A stretch of 18,585 nucleotides of DNA from Cytauxzoon felis (lineage: Eukaryota; Apicomplexa; Aconoidasida; Piroplasmida; Theileriidae), in the NCBI GenBank assembly GCA_020283715.1, contig JAIQCW010000252.1, forward strand, positions 1 through 18,585, read 5' to 3'. This document shows, piece by piece, positions 1-7,799 of this stretch. A model generated the notes under the pieces. That model was not told where the DNA came from. It saw nothing but the letters and a program-made list of their open reading frames with translations, and ran no database searches. Both the position numbers and the translations under genes were made by a program. How positions within the stretch are numbered: position 1 is the stretch's first letter; the number at the start of each line of letters is the position of its first letter.

Positions 1-5
1 CTCTT

Positions 6-1538
6 TTAATTCCTCTTTACCTCCCTCATAACAGATTCTCCACTCGAAGTCTTAATCACTTCCTTACCACTCGCTGTTCCACCTGAGGTCGTCTTGCATA
101 CAGCTTCTTTATTTACTTCCCCCTTCGCTTCCCTGAGATCAGCTACGGGTAGTCCACTTGAGGTTACATCCAACACATCCTTAGAACCATCTTCCATCAT
201 TCCCATGATGGATGATCCATCACTACCTTCATCACGTTCTTCGGGGTAGACATTCTTTGTTCCTCCGGGTAGATTTCCTGTTCTTAGGGGTTGAACATCC
301 TCGTTCTTCCGAGTTGACAAATCCTGTTCCTCCTCATCACCTTCACCACGATCTCCGGGAGTGGCATTACCGTTTACGGGGAGGTAATTGGAAGAGCTGT
401 CTGCAAGACCAACAGTGGAGGCGAGTGGAACAGAGTTGGATTGGACCTCGAGTGGCTTGGATTGGTTTTTGAGTGTGTTACGGAGTGATGTATTTTTATT
501 ATTTTTATTATTGGATTTGGTAGGTATTGTTTTGAAGAATGATGTTAATGATAATTGTATTTTTTTGGTACGTACTTTTAATAAACGATCGATAAATTTA
601 TTAACACGTTCTTCATTGAATGAATTATCATCGATTAAAAATTTTTTTAATCCTTCAGTATCGATATTATTTTGTTGTATTTCATTAATAATATTAACTT
701 GTGGTTTTAAGAAATAATCTCTAGCTTCTTTATAACCATTTAATGTTTCAGATTTAATATATAAAATTTCTTCTATATTTTTATATTTTTTAATTAAATT
801 ATATGCAGTTTTAGGTCCAATACCTTTAATAGTACCACAATAATCACAACCACATAATATACAAAAATCTATAAATTGTTCTTTAGTTAATTCTAATTGT
901 TGTAATGCTATATCTAAATTAATTTTTAATATAGATTTTGTACCAGCTGTCATATTACGTATTAATATACCACAACCAAATACTAATGAATCTGTATCTT
1001 CACTTGCTACATATGATGCTAAACCATTACGTACTAAATATGCACATTGTGCTTCTGCTTCTTCTTTAGCATCTACTATTGATACACCCATTAAACGTAA
1101 TAATGTTTTTGCAGATTCATTTTGTTCTTTTGTAACACGTACACTTCTACCTGTAAATTTTTTTATTGCTTCTTTATCATCTAATTCTTTAGCTTCTTCT
1201 AATAATTTTACAGCCTCTTCACGACGCTCTTTACGATCTAATAATGTCTTCAATTTTAATTCTGGTGGTGTAGAATCAAATACAAATATAGGTTTTATAC
1301 CAGCCTCTAATATACGTATACAACGATTCATTAAACCTGCTATATGTGATGTTGATTCACCTTTAGAATTTGTTAATGTAGAATAATAATTAGATTCTCT
1401 TATAGCTATCGTAAATTGATATAATGATGTCGATGCATCTATAGCTATCACCTCACCAGAAAAATTCTCCAATTTTACCTCCGTTATAGAAGATGGAGCC
1501 AAATCACCCAAAAATCCAATCAATCCTTTTATACCCAT
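6..1538 (-). CDS. FEN1: Flap endonuclease 1 with repeat-derived C-terminus
   Basis: Structure-specific 5' flap endonuclease of Okazaki-fragment maturation and base-excision repair, nuclear. Counting from the ATG at 1538, the protein starts MGIKGL as the family does and is 510 aa. Metal-binding acidic residues are all visible: D34 (AIDAS), D88 (FVFDSTPP), E160/E162 (KEEAEAQ), D181/D183 (SEDTDS), and D232 in the helix-two-turn-helix region (GCDYCGTIKGIGPKTA). A PCNA-binding PIP box QLSLTSFF sits at about 328-335. The preceding in-frame codon is GTG and was not taken as start. From about residue 361 to 505 the tail is entirely element R1 (PLEVQSN... to KTSSG), followed by a short basic end; this replaces or extends the usual lysine-rich tail. 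No intron is needed. The start codon overlaps the stop of the upstream zinc-finger gene. Identity is very secure; whether the repeat tail is translated or spliced out is not known. Confidence 0.95.
   Translation of the reverse strand: MGIKGLIGFLGDLAPSSITEVKLENFSGEVIAIDASTSLYQFTIAIRESNYYSTLTNSKGESTSHIAGLMNRCIRILEAGIKPIFVFDSTPPELKLKTLLDRKERREEAVKLLEEAKELDDKEAIKKFTGRSVRVTKEQNESAKTLLRLMGVSIVDAKEEAEAQCAYLVRNGLASYVASEDTDSLVFGCGILIRNMTAGTKSILKINLDIALQQLELTKEQFIDFCILCGCDYCGTIKGIGPKTAYNLIKKYKNIEEILYIKSETLNGYKEARDYFLKPQVNIINEIQQNNIDTEGLKKFLIDDNSFNEERVNKFIDRLLKVRTKKIQLSLTSFFKTIPTKSNNKNNKNTSLRNTLKNQSKPLEVQSNSVPLASTVGLADSSSNYLPVNGNATPGDRGEGDEEEQDLSTRKNEDVQPLRTGNLPGGTKNVYPEERDEGSDGSSIMGMMEDGSKDVLDVTSSGLPVADLREAKGEVNKEAVCKTTSGGTASGKEVIKTSSGESVMREVKRN
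39..455 (-). repeat. Element R1, full A-middle-B copy in FEN1 exon
   Basis: Bounded by tccactcgaagt on the left and acctcgagtgg on the right, inverted to each other. On the minus strand it reads A arm (NYLPVNGNATPGDRG), 23-nt tandem middle (STRKN, QPLRT, PGGTKNVYPEE), the palindromic SDGSSIMGMMED segment, then B arm (SSGLPVADLREAKGEVNK). In sense and in frame with FEN1. Flanking plus-strand DNA to the right is G-rich (20 G, 1 C in 461-540). Confidence 0.85.
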
Positions 1539-2359
1539 CACCTCTTCTTCTTCTTACGACCAAACTCATCATACTCCTCACCATCAGAATCATAAACATT
1601 CCTATCCAATGGATCCTGTAAATCAAAATGACCACCACCCCTACCCAATCGCTCCTATATATATTATTAGTTAAATAAAATCTAACAAATATCACACTCG
1701 AAATCCAATCCACCACCTGAGGTTACAACCTTAACTTCCTCTTGCAGAGAGCTTTCCTTATTTACATCCCTCTAAAGAGTATAGCCACTCCCGGAGATCG
1801 TGGTGAAGGTGGTGATTGGACCTCAAGTGGAACCCGCAGCTGATCTCAGGGAAGCGGAGGGGGAAGTAATTAGAAGAAGCCTCCACGGCGAGTGGGATCA
1901 GGGATTGTAACCTCAGGTGAAGAAGATAAGGTTGTAACCATGGGTTTAAGTGGAAGATTAGGTGTAATGGATTATGACTTCGTGTTGACTAAGTTTGTGA
2001 TTGACATACGGAATTGTCTATGGTTTTTGGTGCGTTGCAGATATTGCAGTGTGTTCTTCTAGCCCAGTTGAGATTACCACACCTAAGAATGATTGGTGTT
2101 GTTGTATATTTTGACTTACTGAATACAATTCCAATCGTTTCTATTAAGAGTGGACTTGACTATAGGCTCAGCTAAGATGAATATTAAATTAAAAATTTGT
2201 ACTGTGTCATAATACCAGCTGGACGTAATGTTCCACACCGATTACACTTTGTACGCTTAGAAAAGTTAATATTACCACAACTATACAATTTATTATAAGT
2301 TTTTAACGTTAAACTCACTTAGTATCAGGGCATAACCAATCCCCTTCTCTCTTCTCCAT
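1538..2359 (-). CDS. ZRANB2-like protein, two RanBP2-type zinc fingers, five exons
   Basis: Predicted RNA-binding splicing-associated nuclear protein of 115 aa. Exons on the minus strand: 2359-2319, 2280-2216, 2171-2120, 2082-2010, 1654-1538; every junction is GT-AG and the phases (2,1,2,0) add to 348 nt with one stop. The first finger has the form DWLCPDTNCGN-(I)NFSKRTKCNRC; the second is DWNCIQCGNLNWARRTHCNIC. Both are zf-RanBP fingers. The last exon ends GEEYDEFGRKKKR, matching the conserved segment after the second finger of ZRANB2, and ERLGRGGGHF aligns with the glycine stretch just before it, so nothing is missing between exons 4 and 5. Introns 1-3 are 38, 44 and 37 nt; intron 4 is 355 nt because it contains element R2. 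The TGA shares its A with the FEN1 ATG (TGATG). The gene is shorter than animal ZRANB2, which adds an SR-rich tail. Splice sites are read by eye. Confidence 0.85.
1711..1920 (+). repeat. Element R2, A-B copy inside zinc-finger gene intron 4
   Basis: A arm (caccacctgaggtt to ggagatcgtgg), short linker, B arm (acctcaagtggaacccgcagctgatc to acctcaggtg), no tandem middle. Oriented antisense to the host gene. It carries stops in the frame that is open in exonic copies (ccctctaaagagtatag region), as expected of a copy without coding constraint. Left flank 1551-1640 has about 30 C and 6 G; right flank 1921-2010 has about 26 G and 7 C. Confidence 0.8.
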
Positions 2360-2669
2360 AAATCTATATATAGCCTTCAACTATATATATGTTCTATAAC
2401 TGATGTCTAATTATTGTACACCACTCACTCACACCACTATATAATTGCCATTGACAATTCTACCACAAAATGAAAGTTTCCACTGATATTATGTACAAAA
2501 TTCACATGCTTATTGATAAATAGTTAAGTATCTACCATTTCCAGCAATTGGTTCGATGATTCCTGCATATACATGCACAATTACTGTAATCCAGGGCTAC
2601 GATTCATAAAATCAGTATAAACTAGTAATATTTATAATAATTATAGTAATTTATCTAGTGATTGTTAAA
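2360..2669. other. Upstream region of the zinc-finger gene, no clear gene
   Basis: AT-rich stretch between the minus-strand zinc-finger start and a small plus-strand ORF. Short open stretches exist on the minus strand (for example around 2510-2563, reading IIEPIAGNGRYLTIYQ then stop) with a possible acceptor before them, but I could not build a consistent exon chain. It probably holds the promoter of the zinc-finger gene and hence perhaps of FEN1. Confidence 0.4.
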
Positions 2670-2873
2670 ATGGTAACATATAAAATATGTCATTCATCTG
2701 GACCTTCTTCAAGTATAACAATCCATAAAGGGTCGAACGATATATCAGTATACCAGGAAATTCCAAGGACAAGAGTAGTAAATATAGATTGTCATGAATG
2801 TCAATGCCCTCCTAGGGTACAGGAATATATTCTCTATAGGTATCCGCAGAACACGACTAACATATTTATATAA
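2670..2873 (+). CDS. Small hypothetical protein, Cys-containing
   Basis: 67-aa ORF starting at the ATG at 2670 (an in-frame GTG at 2658 is the only earlier start). It contains KICHSSGP near the start and DCHECQCPP in the middle, so four cysteines that could bind metal, and ends RYPQNTTNIFI. GC content and amino-acid use are higher than in the flanking noncoding DNA, which hints at real coding or at a gene fragment. I do not recognise the family. It could be one exon of a longer gene: the sequence just before it has a ctag acceptor-like motif. It is too short for a firm call. Confidence 0.35.
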   Translation: MVTYKICHSSGPSSSITIHKGSNDISVYQEIPRTRVVNIDCHECQCPPRVQEYILYRYPQNTTNIFI

Positions 2874-3123
2874 TAATTTATAAATTAAAATTTTATTATT
2901 AATGTGTATATTATTATTTGAAGATTTGTTAATATTATTTCATATGTATGAGAAATAATAAATTTTTACCGCAATTTTATGCCCATTTAGACAGATTATT
3001 CCTACACACATTGACTCCCCATATAATATATCAATTTTAATATATAATTATTATCCAGTGGCCATGGATACTTTTGTATATTTCATGCCTTAAATATAGT
3101 TTTTTTATTTCTTCATTTCTAGT
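2874..3123. other. AT-rich intergenic region before the GTPase gene
   Basis: No ORF of note on either strand. It ends in a T-rich tract and ttctag directly before the ATG at 3124, which could be a 5' UTR or a leader-intron acceptor. I see nothing else here. Confidence 0.4.
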
Positions 3124-6100
3124 ATGGCCAGTGAAAGTTTTAATTTCAATCGTGGCGGAAGTCTCTCATTCGAGGAACTTACTACACTTTATGATGACCA
3201 TAATAAATCCTCTACTACACCCGATGATACCTCTCAACAACTCCATCATTTAGTATCAACCGGATCCGATGAATATACTACCACCAATCATAAACTTTTC
3301 AAGAACACATCACTCGAATCTGATGATCTCAATAAAATTAATAACACAGGTATGATTTCATACAAGGTCATCTACTCGAAGTTTAATCCACTCCACCTGA
3401 AGTCCAATTACCTCCCTTTTCATCCTGCCGTTCCACCGTAGGTCTTGCAGACAGCTCTTCTATTTACTTCCCCTTCCAGCTCCCGTAGATCGCTTCCAGG
3501 TATTCCACTTCCACTTGAGGTTACATTATTACCTTCACGTTCCTCCGGGTAGACATTCTCTGTTCCTCCGGGTTGAATTCCTGTTCTTAGGGGTTGACAA
3601 TCTTTGTTCATCCGGGTAGACAAATCCTGTTCCTCCTCATAACATTCGCCACGATCTCCGGGAGTGGCATTACCGTTTACGGGGAGGTAATTAGAAGAGG
3701 CTCCACGCCTAGTGGGAAGACCTCAGTTGGAGCTAGTGATTGGACCTCGAGTGGAAATGGAAGAATAGTATGATTATTTATTAATTTATATTTTAGAGTA
3801 TGAGAATGGTTATATGGTGATACGTGGTGAGGGATTTTGTAGTCAGCGTGCTACGGTTAGTTTTGGTATGGATTCGGGTGGTCAGAATGTAGGTAAAGTT
3901 GTATCATCGTCTTCATCATCTAATATGGTTAATTCTGATGAGAATATATCTATGATGGATAATAGTAAATATATAAAGATAATGGATGTAATGAATCATT
4001 ATAAGCCTAATGAATTAAATAATAATGATTATAGTGGTGATGATAGTACTAAATCTAATAATATAATAAATCATTATAGACCAGTATATAAATATAATAA
4101 AAAGAGAGCAAGTATAGGTGATCAACCTACATCACCATATAATTATGAAACAGAATCTATATCATCAATATCATCTAATGAATGTAAGAGATGTGGTTAT
4201 AATAAATATACTGATGGTTTATTTGAGGTACCAGTTAATATATATACAATACCTAAAATAATTAATCCATTTAAAGGTTTTAAAAAGTATATACTAATAG
4301 AGCTATAAAATTTTTAACATTTACAAATAATAATGGTAAATTAAAATGTAAATTAGAATTATCAGCATATAAAATATTAAAAAAACAAATAAATAATAAT
4401 AAAATAATAACTATTAGTATATGTGGTGATCCTAAATCTGGTAAAAGTTATTTAGGTAGTTTATTAGTAGGTCAATCTAATAAACCATTTAAATTATCAG
4501 GTATTAATTCTATATCTAATGATGGTACTATATGGATTTATATTGCACATTATCAAGATGATTATGTATATATCTTCTTAGATATTGATGGATTTGATAC
4601 ATTACCATATAATCGTATCAAATTAAATACATTTGTACTCTTAATAACAGATGTATTACTATTCAATTGCAAAACTAAACATATGTCCGGATTACAAGAA
4701 ATTATACAATCTATGATCAATACCACCAAAACAAACATAAATAAAACATCTTCAAATAACATCACTAATACTACACCTGAAGTCCAGTCCAACTCTATTT
4801 CCACTCGGCGTGGAGCCTCTCCACCTGAGGTCAATCCTGCCGTCAGCTCTTTTAATTACCTATCCCTAAAGGGTAAAGCCACTCCCGGAGATCGTGGCGG
4901 AGGTGGAAGTAGTGAGGATAGTGATTTAACCTCAAGTGGAACACCCGTAGCCGATCTCAGGGAAGCGAAGGGGAAGGTAAATAAAGGGGGCCGTCTGCAA
5001 GACGAAGGTAAGGTTGTAATGGAAGGTGGAAGTAGTGAGGATAGTGATCTGACCTCAAGTGGATTACCCGAAAACGATCTACGGGAGTTTGAGGGGGAAT
5101 TAAATGAAGATGCCACCACGGCGAGTGGCAACGTCAAGACCTCAGGTGGAACGGCGAGTGGCAAGGTCAGGACGAAGAGAGGTGGAGATGATAGTGATGA
5201 TTCGTCATCATTGATTGATATGAAATTTCTTCGTAAGAGGACTACGAAGTTATTTATGGGTGATGATACATCATCTTCATCATTATCTGATGATTCATCT
5301 ATATCTGATAATGGATTAGATTTATGGACTCCACCAATTATACATTTTATATTTCGTGATTCTAATGGTTATATAAAATGTATAGATGATAGGAAATATC
5401 CACCAGATGTATTAGTAGAACAAGGTATATTTAATAATTATTTGAATATATTTGATACTATTTATAATAATGATGATACAGAATTTAAAAATAATATGTT
5501 AGATGCATTTGAAATCTTTACTAATAGAAAATATACCTGTCTACCTTATCCTATTAAAGGTCTACATCATCATAATAATAAATCATCCATTAAACATTTC
5601 ATTTCCAATCTATTAACCATCAATAAAAATAAATCTCATAATAATAAACATACACCCATCTCCAATATACTCTCTTACCTACTCAATACACATACAACAA
5701 AAAATAATAATACTCCACACGAGGTTACGACTACTGTTCCACTCGGCGTGGAGCCCTCTTCCAATTACCTCCCCGTAAACGGTAAAGCCACTCCCAGAGA
5801 TCGTGGCAATTTATACCCGGAGGAACAAAGAATGTTAACCCGGAAGAACGAAGATTTTCAACCCCTAAGAACAGGAAATCTACCCGGAGGAACAAAGAAT
5901 GTTAACCCGGAAGAACATGAAGGTAGTGATGTAACCTCAAGTGGACTACCCGCAGCTGATCTCAGGGAAGCGAAGGGGGAAGTAAATAGAAGAGCTGTCT
6001 GCAAGACGACCTCAGGTGGAATGGATTCGAGGATGGAGAGGTATATGGGTGAGATTAAGAGTGGTTATGTTCGTGATATATTGGGTGAAGTGGGTATGGA

Positions 6101-7073
6101 TATAGAGATTGGAGATATGGATTTACATAATATTCCTATAGAATCATTGAGTAATGAATTTAATAGATGTTTGGATGAGATAAGATTATGTATTTATAAT
6201 GATGTTATAATGAATAATAGATTAGATAATAGATTGAATGGTAGAATGTATATAAATTTAATAAAATTATTAATAGAATTATTTAATAATGATAATGATA
6301 TATTAACAATAGATAATATAAATATATTATTATTAGATGTATATAAAAATGAAAATAATAATATATATAAAGATAGTATAATATATTTTTTAAAAGAAAT
6401 AAAATGTAGTATTATAAATAAATTACCATTATCATATAATGAATTAATATTAAAATTATTTGATATAAAATATAAAATATTAAAATATTATGATGATAAT
6501 ATTTATAATAATTCTTATAATAATAATAATAATAAATTATCTTTAATATTAGATAAATTAATTAATAAATTAATTAATAAAAATAATGATATTATTAATT
6601 TACATTTAAATTTATTAATTGAAAAAAGAGTTGATATATTAAATATTAAAATTAAACATGAAAATTATAATAGAAATAATTTAATTAATGATTATAATAA
6701 ATTATATCAACTTGTATTAAATAAATTTAATGATGATTATATTATTAATAAAGCATTATCTAAAATATCGCATAGATTAATACAATTATTTAATCATTAT
6801 CATCCTAATTTAAAAATTAATAATAATTTATTATTCATGATTAATGATGGAGAGGAAGAAGAAGAAGTTGAAGATGTACAAGTTAATACAGATAATGGAA
6901 ATGATAATAATGATGATGAATTAAATGATAATTTCGATGAAGATTTTCAAGAATTTAATAAATTATTAACATTAACCAATCTACAAACACAAAATGATAA
7001 TGATAAACATATACAAAATAAAAGATTCACAATAGCCAAAAGACCAGTCAAAACCGTACTCGTAGAAAAATAA
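3124..7073 (+). CDS. Guanylate-binding-protein-like large GTPase carrying two exonic elements
   Basis: Dynamin-superfamily GB1/RHD3-type GTPase. Exon 1 is 3124-3349; intron 1 (3350-3796, gtatga...ttttag, phase 1) contains element R3; exon 2 runs from 3797. At 4277-4302 the frame changes: a 26-nt GT-AG intron (with tactaat inside) restores it, or a missing A in the A5 run at 4282-4286 does. With the 26-nt intron the CDS is 3477 nt, 1158 aa. The G domain opens RAIKFLTFTNNNGK; P-loop GDPKSGKSY (G1) is encoded at about 4430-4460, LDIDGFDTL is the DxxG (G3), and HFIFRDSNG at about 5345 fits the RD-type G4 of GBPs. Element R4 sits between G3 and G4, R5 after the G domain. The remainder is an Asn/Ile-rich helical region ending TVLVEK. 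The N-terminal 220 residues are low-complexity. Fold assignment is by motif order; it could be an atlastin/RHD3 relative rather than a true GBP. Confidence 0.75.
3373..3754 (-). repeat. Element R3, full copy in GTPase intron 1
   Basis: Minus-oriented A-middle-B element. On the plus strand: B arm reversed (ctactcgaagt... ccacttgaggtt), tandem middle reversed (ctccgggtagac, ctccgggttgaa, cttaggggttgac), then A arm reversed (ccacgatctccgggagtgg to acctcgagtgg). Antisense to the host gene and confined to the intron, which grows to 447 nt. Left flank is C-rich, right flank (3800-3900) G-rich. Confidence 0.85.
4277..4302 (+). other. Probable 26-nt intron or 1-nt frameshift in the GTPase gene
   Basis: Upstream coding is in one frame up to a stop at 4306-4308; downstream coding (KFLTFTNNN, P-loop) is in another. 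Removing gttttaaaaag...atagag gives NPFKG-AIKFL. Adding one A to the A5 run instead gives NPFKGFKKVYTNRAIKFL without a splice. Both keep the protein open; transcript reads would decide. Confidence 0.6.
4771..5163 (+). repeat. Element R4, A-B-B copy in GTPase exon
   Basis: In frame, sense. A arm (TTPEVQSNS to KATPGDRGG), a short GSSEDSD linker, B arm (SSGTPVADLREAKGKVNK), a repeat of the linker, then a second, more diverged B arm (SSGLPENDLREFEGELNED) ending KTSGGTASG. No 23-nt middle. It interrupts the GTPase domain between the G3 and G4 motifs. Confidence 0.8.
5713..6020 (+). repeat. Element R5, A-middle-B copy in GTPase exon
   Basis: In frame, sense. A arm from tccacacgaggtt, tandem middle at about 5811-5930 (YPEEQ, TRKN, QPLRT, PGGTKNVN, PEEH), B arm SSGLPAADLREAKGEVNRR, ending acctcaggtgga. 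The preceding 70 bases (5641-5710) have 19 C and no G; the following 70 (6021-6090) have 27 G and 2 C. Confidence 0.85.
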
Positions 7074-7103
7074 TAATCTCTTAACATACATACATTTATA
7101 TAC

Positions 7104-7231
7104 TCCACCCGAGGTTATAATCCATATCTCTTCGTCTCGTCCTTTCCTTGTCTTCCACTCGCCGTGGAGGCCTCTTCTATTTACCTCCCCTTCCAGCTCC
7201 CATAGATCGCTTCCAGGTTCCACTTGAGGTC
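7104..7231 (-). repeat. Element R6, solitary B arm
   Basis: Minus-oriented B arm alone, bounded by tccacccgaggt and ccacttgaggt, just downstream of the GTPase stop. It holds the ccactcgccgtggag hairpin and the tctatttacctccccttcc core. Diverged copy. Confidence 0.75.
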
Positions 7232-7596
7232 ATGAACTTTAATAATATATAAATTAATTTAATAATAACTACTATAATTATCTTCCCTTAATCACTTACA
7301 ATTCTCGTATAATATTATAATAATTTTATAGAAGTATATATAGTTAGTACCATTACTAGTATAATATAGTTACTATATTCAGTTCATGTTAGTAGTTATA
7401 TAGTATATATATTATAATAATTATTTATATTAATACTTATATATCTTCTTACAACTATACTTCTTCCCTCAATTGTATTGATATAGTAGTATATGTTATA
7501 GATATGTATATATCTTCAATTGACATTAGTATTATAGTGGAAATGATGTTTTTTATCCCGACATTTCTGGGGTTATGTGGCGGATGGAAGGTAGAG

Positions 7597-7750
7597 GGTA
7601 GCGATGGATCATCCATCATGGGAATGATGGAAGATGGTGCTAAGGTTGTGTTGGATGTAACCTCAAGTGGAAAACCCGTAGCTGATCTCAGGGAAGCGAA
7701 GGGGGAAGTAAATAGAAGAGCTGACGGCAGGAATGTAACCTCGGGTGGAG
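7597..7750 (+). repeat. Element R7, partial copy (palindrome plus B arm)
   Basis: Begins at the palindromic segment (gatggatcatccatc and tccatcatgggaatgatgga), continues gctaaggttgtgttggatgt and a B arm (SSGKPVADLREAKGEVNRRA), ends acctcgggtggag. The A arm and 23-nt repeats are missing. The palindromic part is nearly identical to that in R12. Confidence 0.8.
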
Positions 7751-7799
7751 AGTTTGTGATGTATTATTGAATGATAGAGTAGATTAATTGTTGGTAGTG

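Larger units (their letters stand above)
7074..7799. other. Convergent intergenic region with two element fragments
   Basis: Lies between the 3' ends of the GTPase (+) and AAA ATPase (-) genes. It holds fragments R6 and R7 and, between them (7232-7596), very AT-rich DNA with no supported gene. A plus-strand reading from 7504 runs through R7, but its first 25 codons are unlike any family I know and it is best read as an element-created ORF. Confidence 0.6.

Noticed and set aside
212..717. Plus-strand ORFs across the FEN1 tail
   Set aside because: They are antisense readings of R1 and of FEN1 coding sequence; inverted arms stay open on the opposite strand, and FEN1 motifs fix the true strand.
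1539..1541. FEN1 start one codon upstream
   Set aside because: That codon is GTG; the family begins MGIKGL at the ATG at 1538.
1504..1716. Minus-strand 70-aa ORF before FEN1
   Set aside because: Wrong frame of the last zinc-finger exon; the correct frame gives GEEYDEFGRKKKR and a proper acceptor.
2540..2575. tRNA-like ggttcga
   Set aside because: No matching stems, D-arm or anticodon arm around it.
2670..2873. RPB9-like zinc ribbon in the small ORF
   Set aside because: Only one CxxC pair plus scattered Cys; the second pair of a ribbon is missing before the stop.
3420..3623. Minus-strand 67-aa ORF
   Set aside because: It is the coding-phase reading of element R3 inside an intron, not a gene.
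4856..5164. Antisense ORFs over R4 and over R12 (15938-16228)
   Set aside because: Produced by the palindromic A/B structure; the host genes are clearly on the plus strand.
7504..7770. 88-aa plus-strand ORF
   Set aside because: Two thirds is element R7; the rest has no recognisable feature beyond hydrophobicity.
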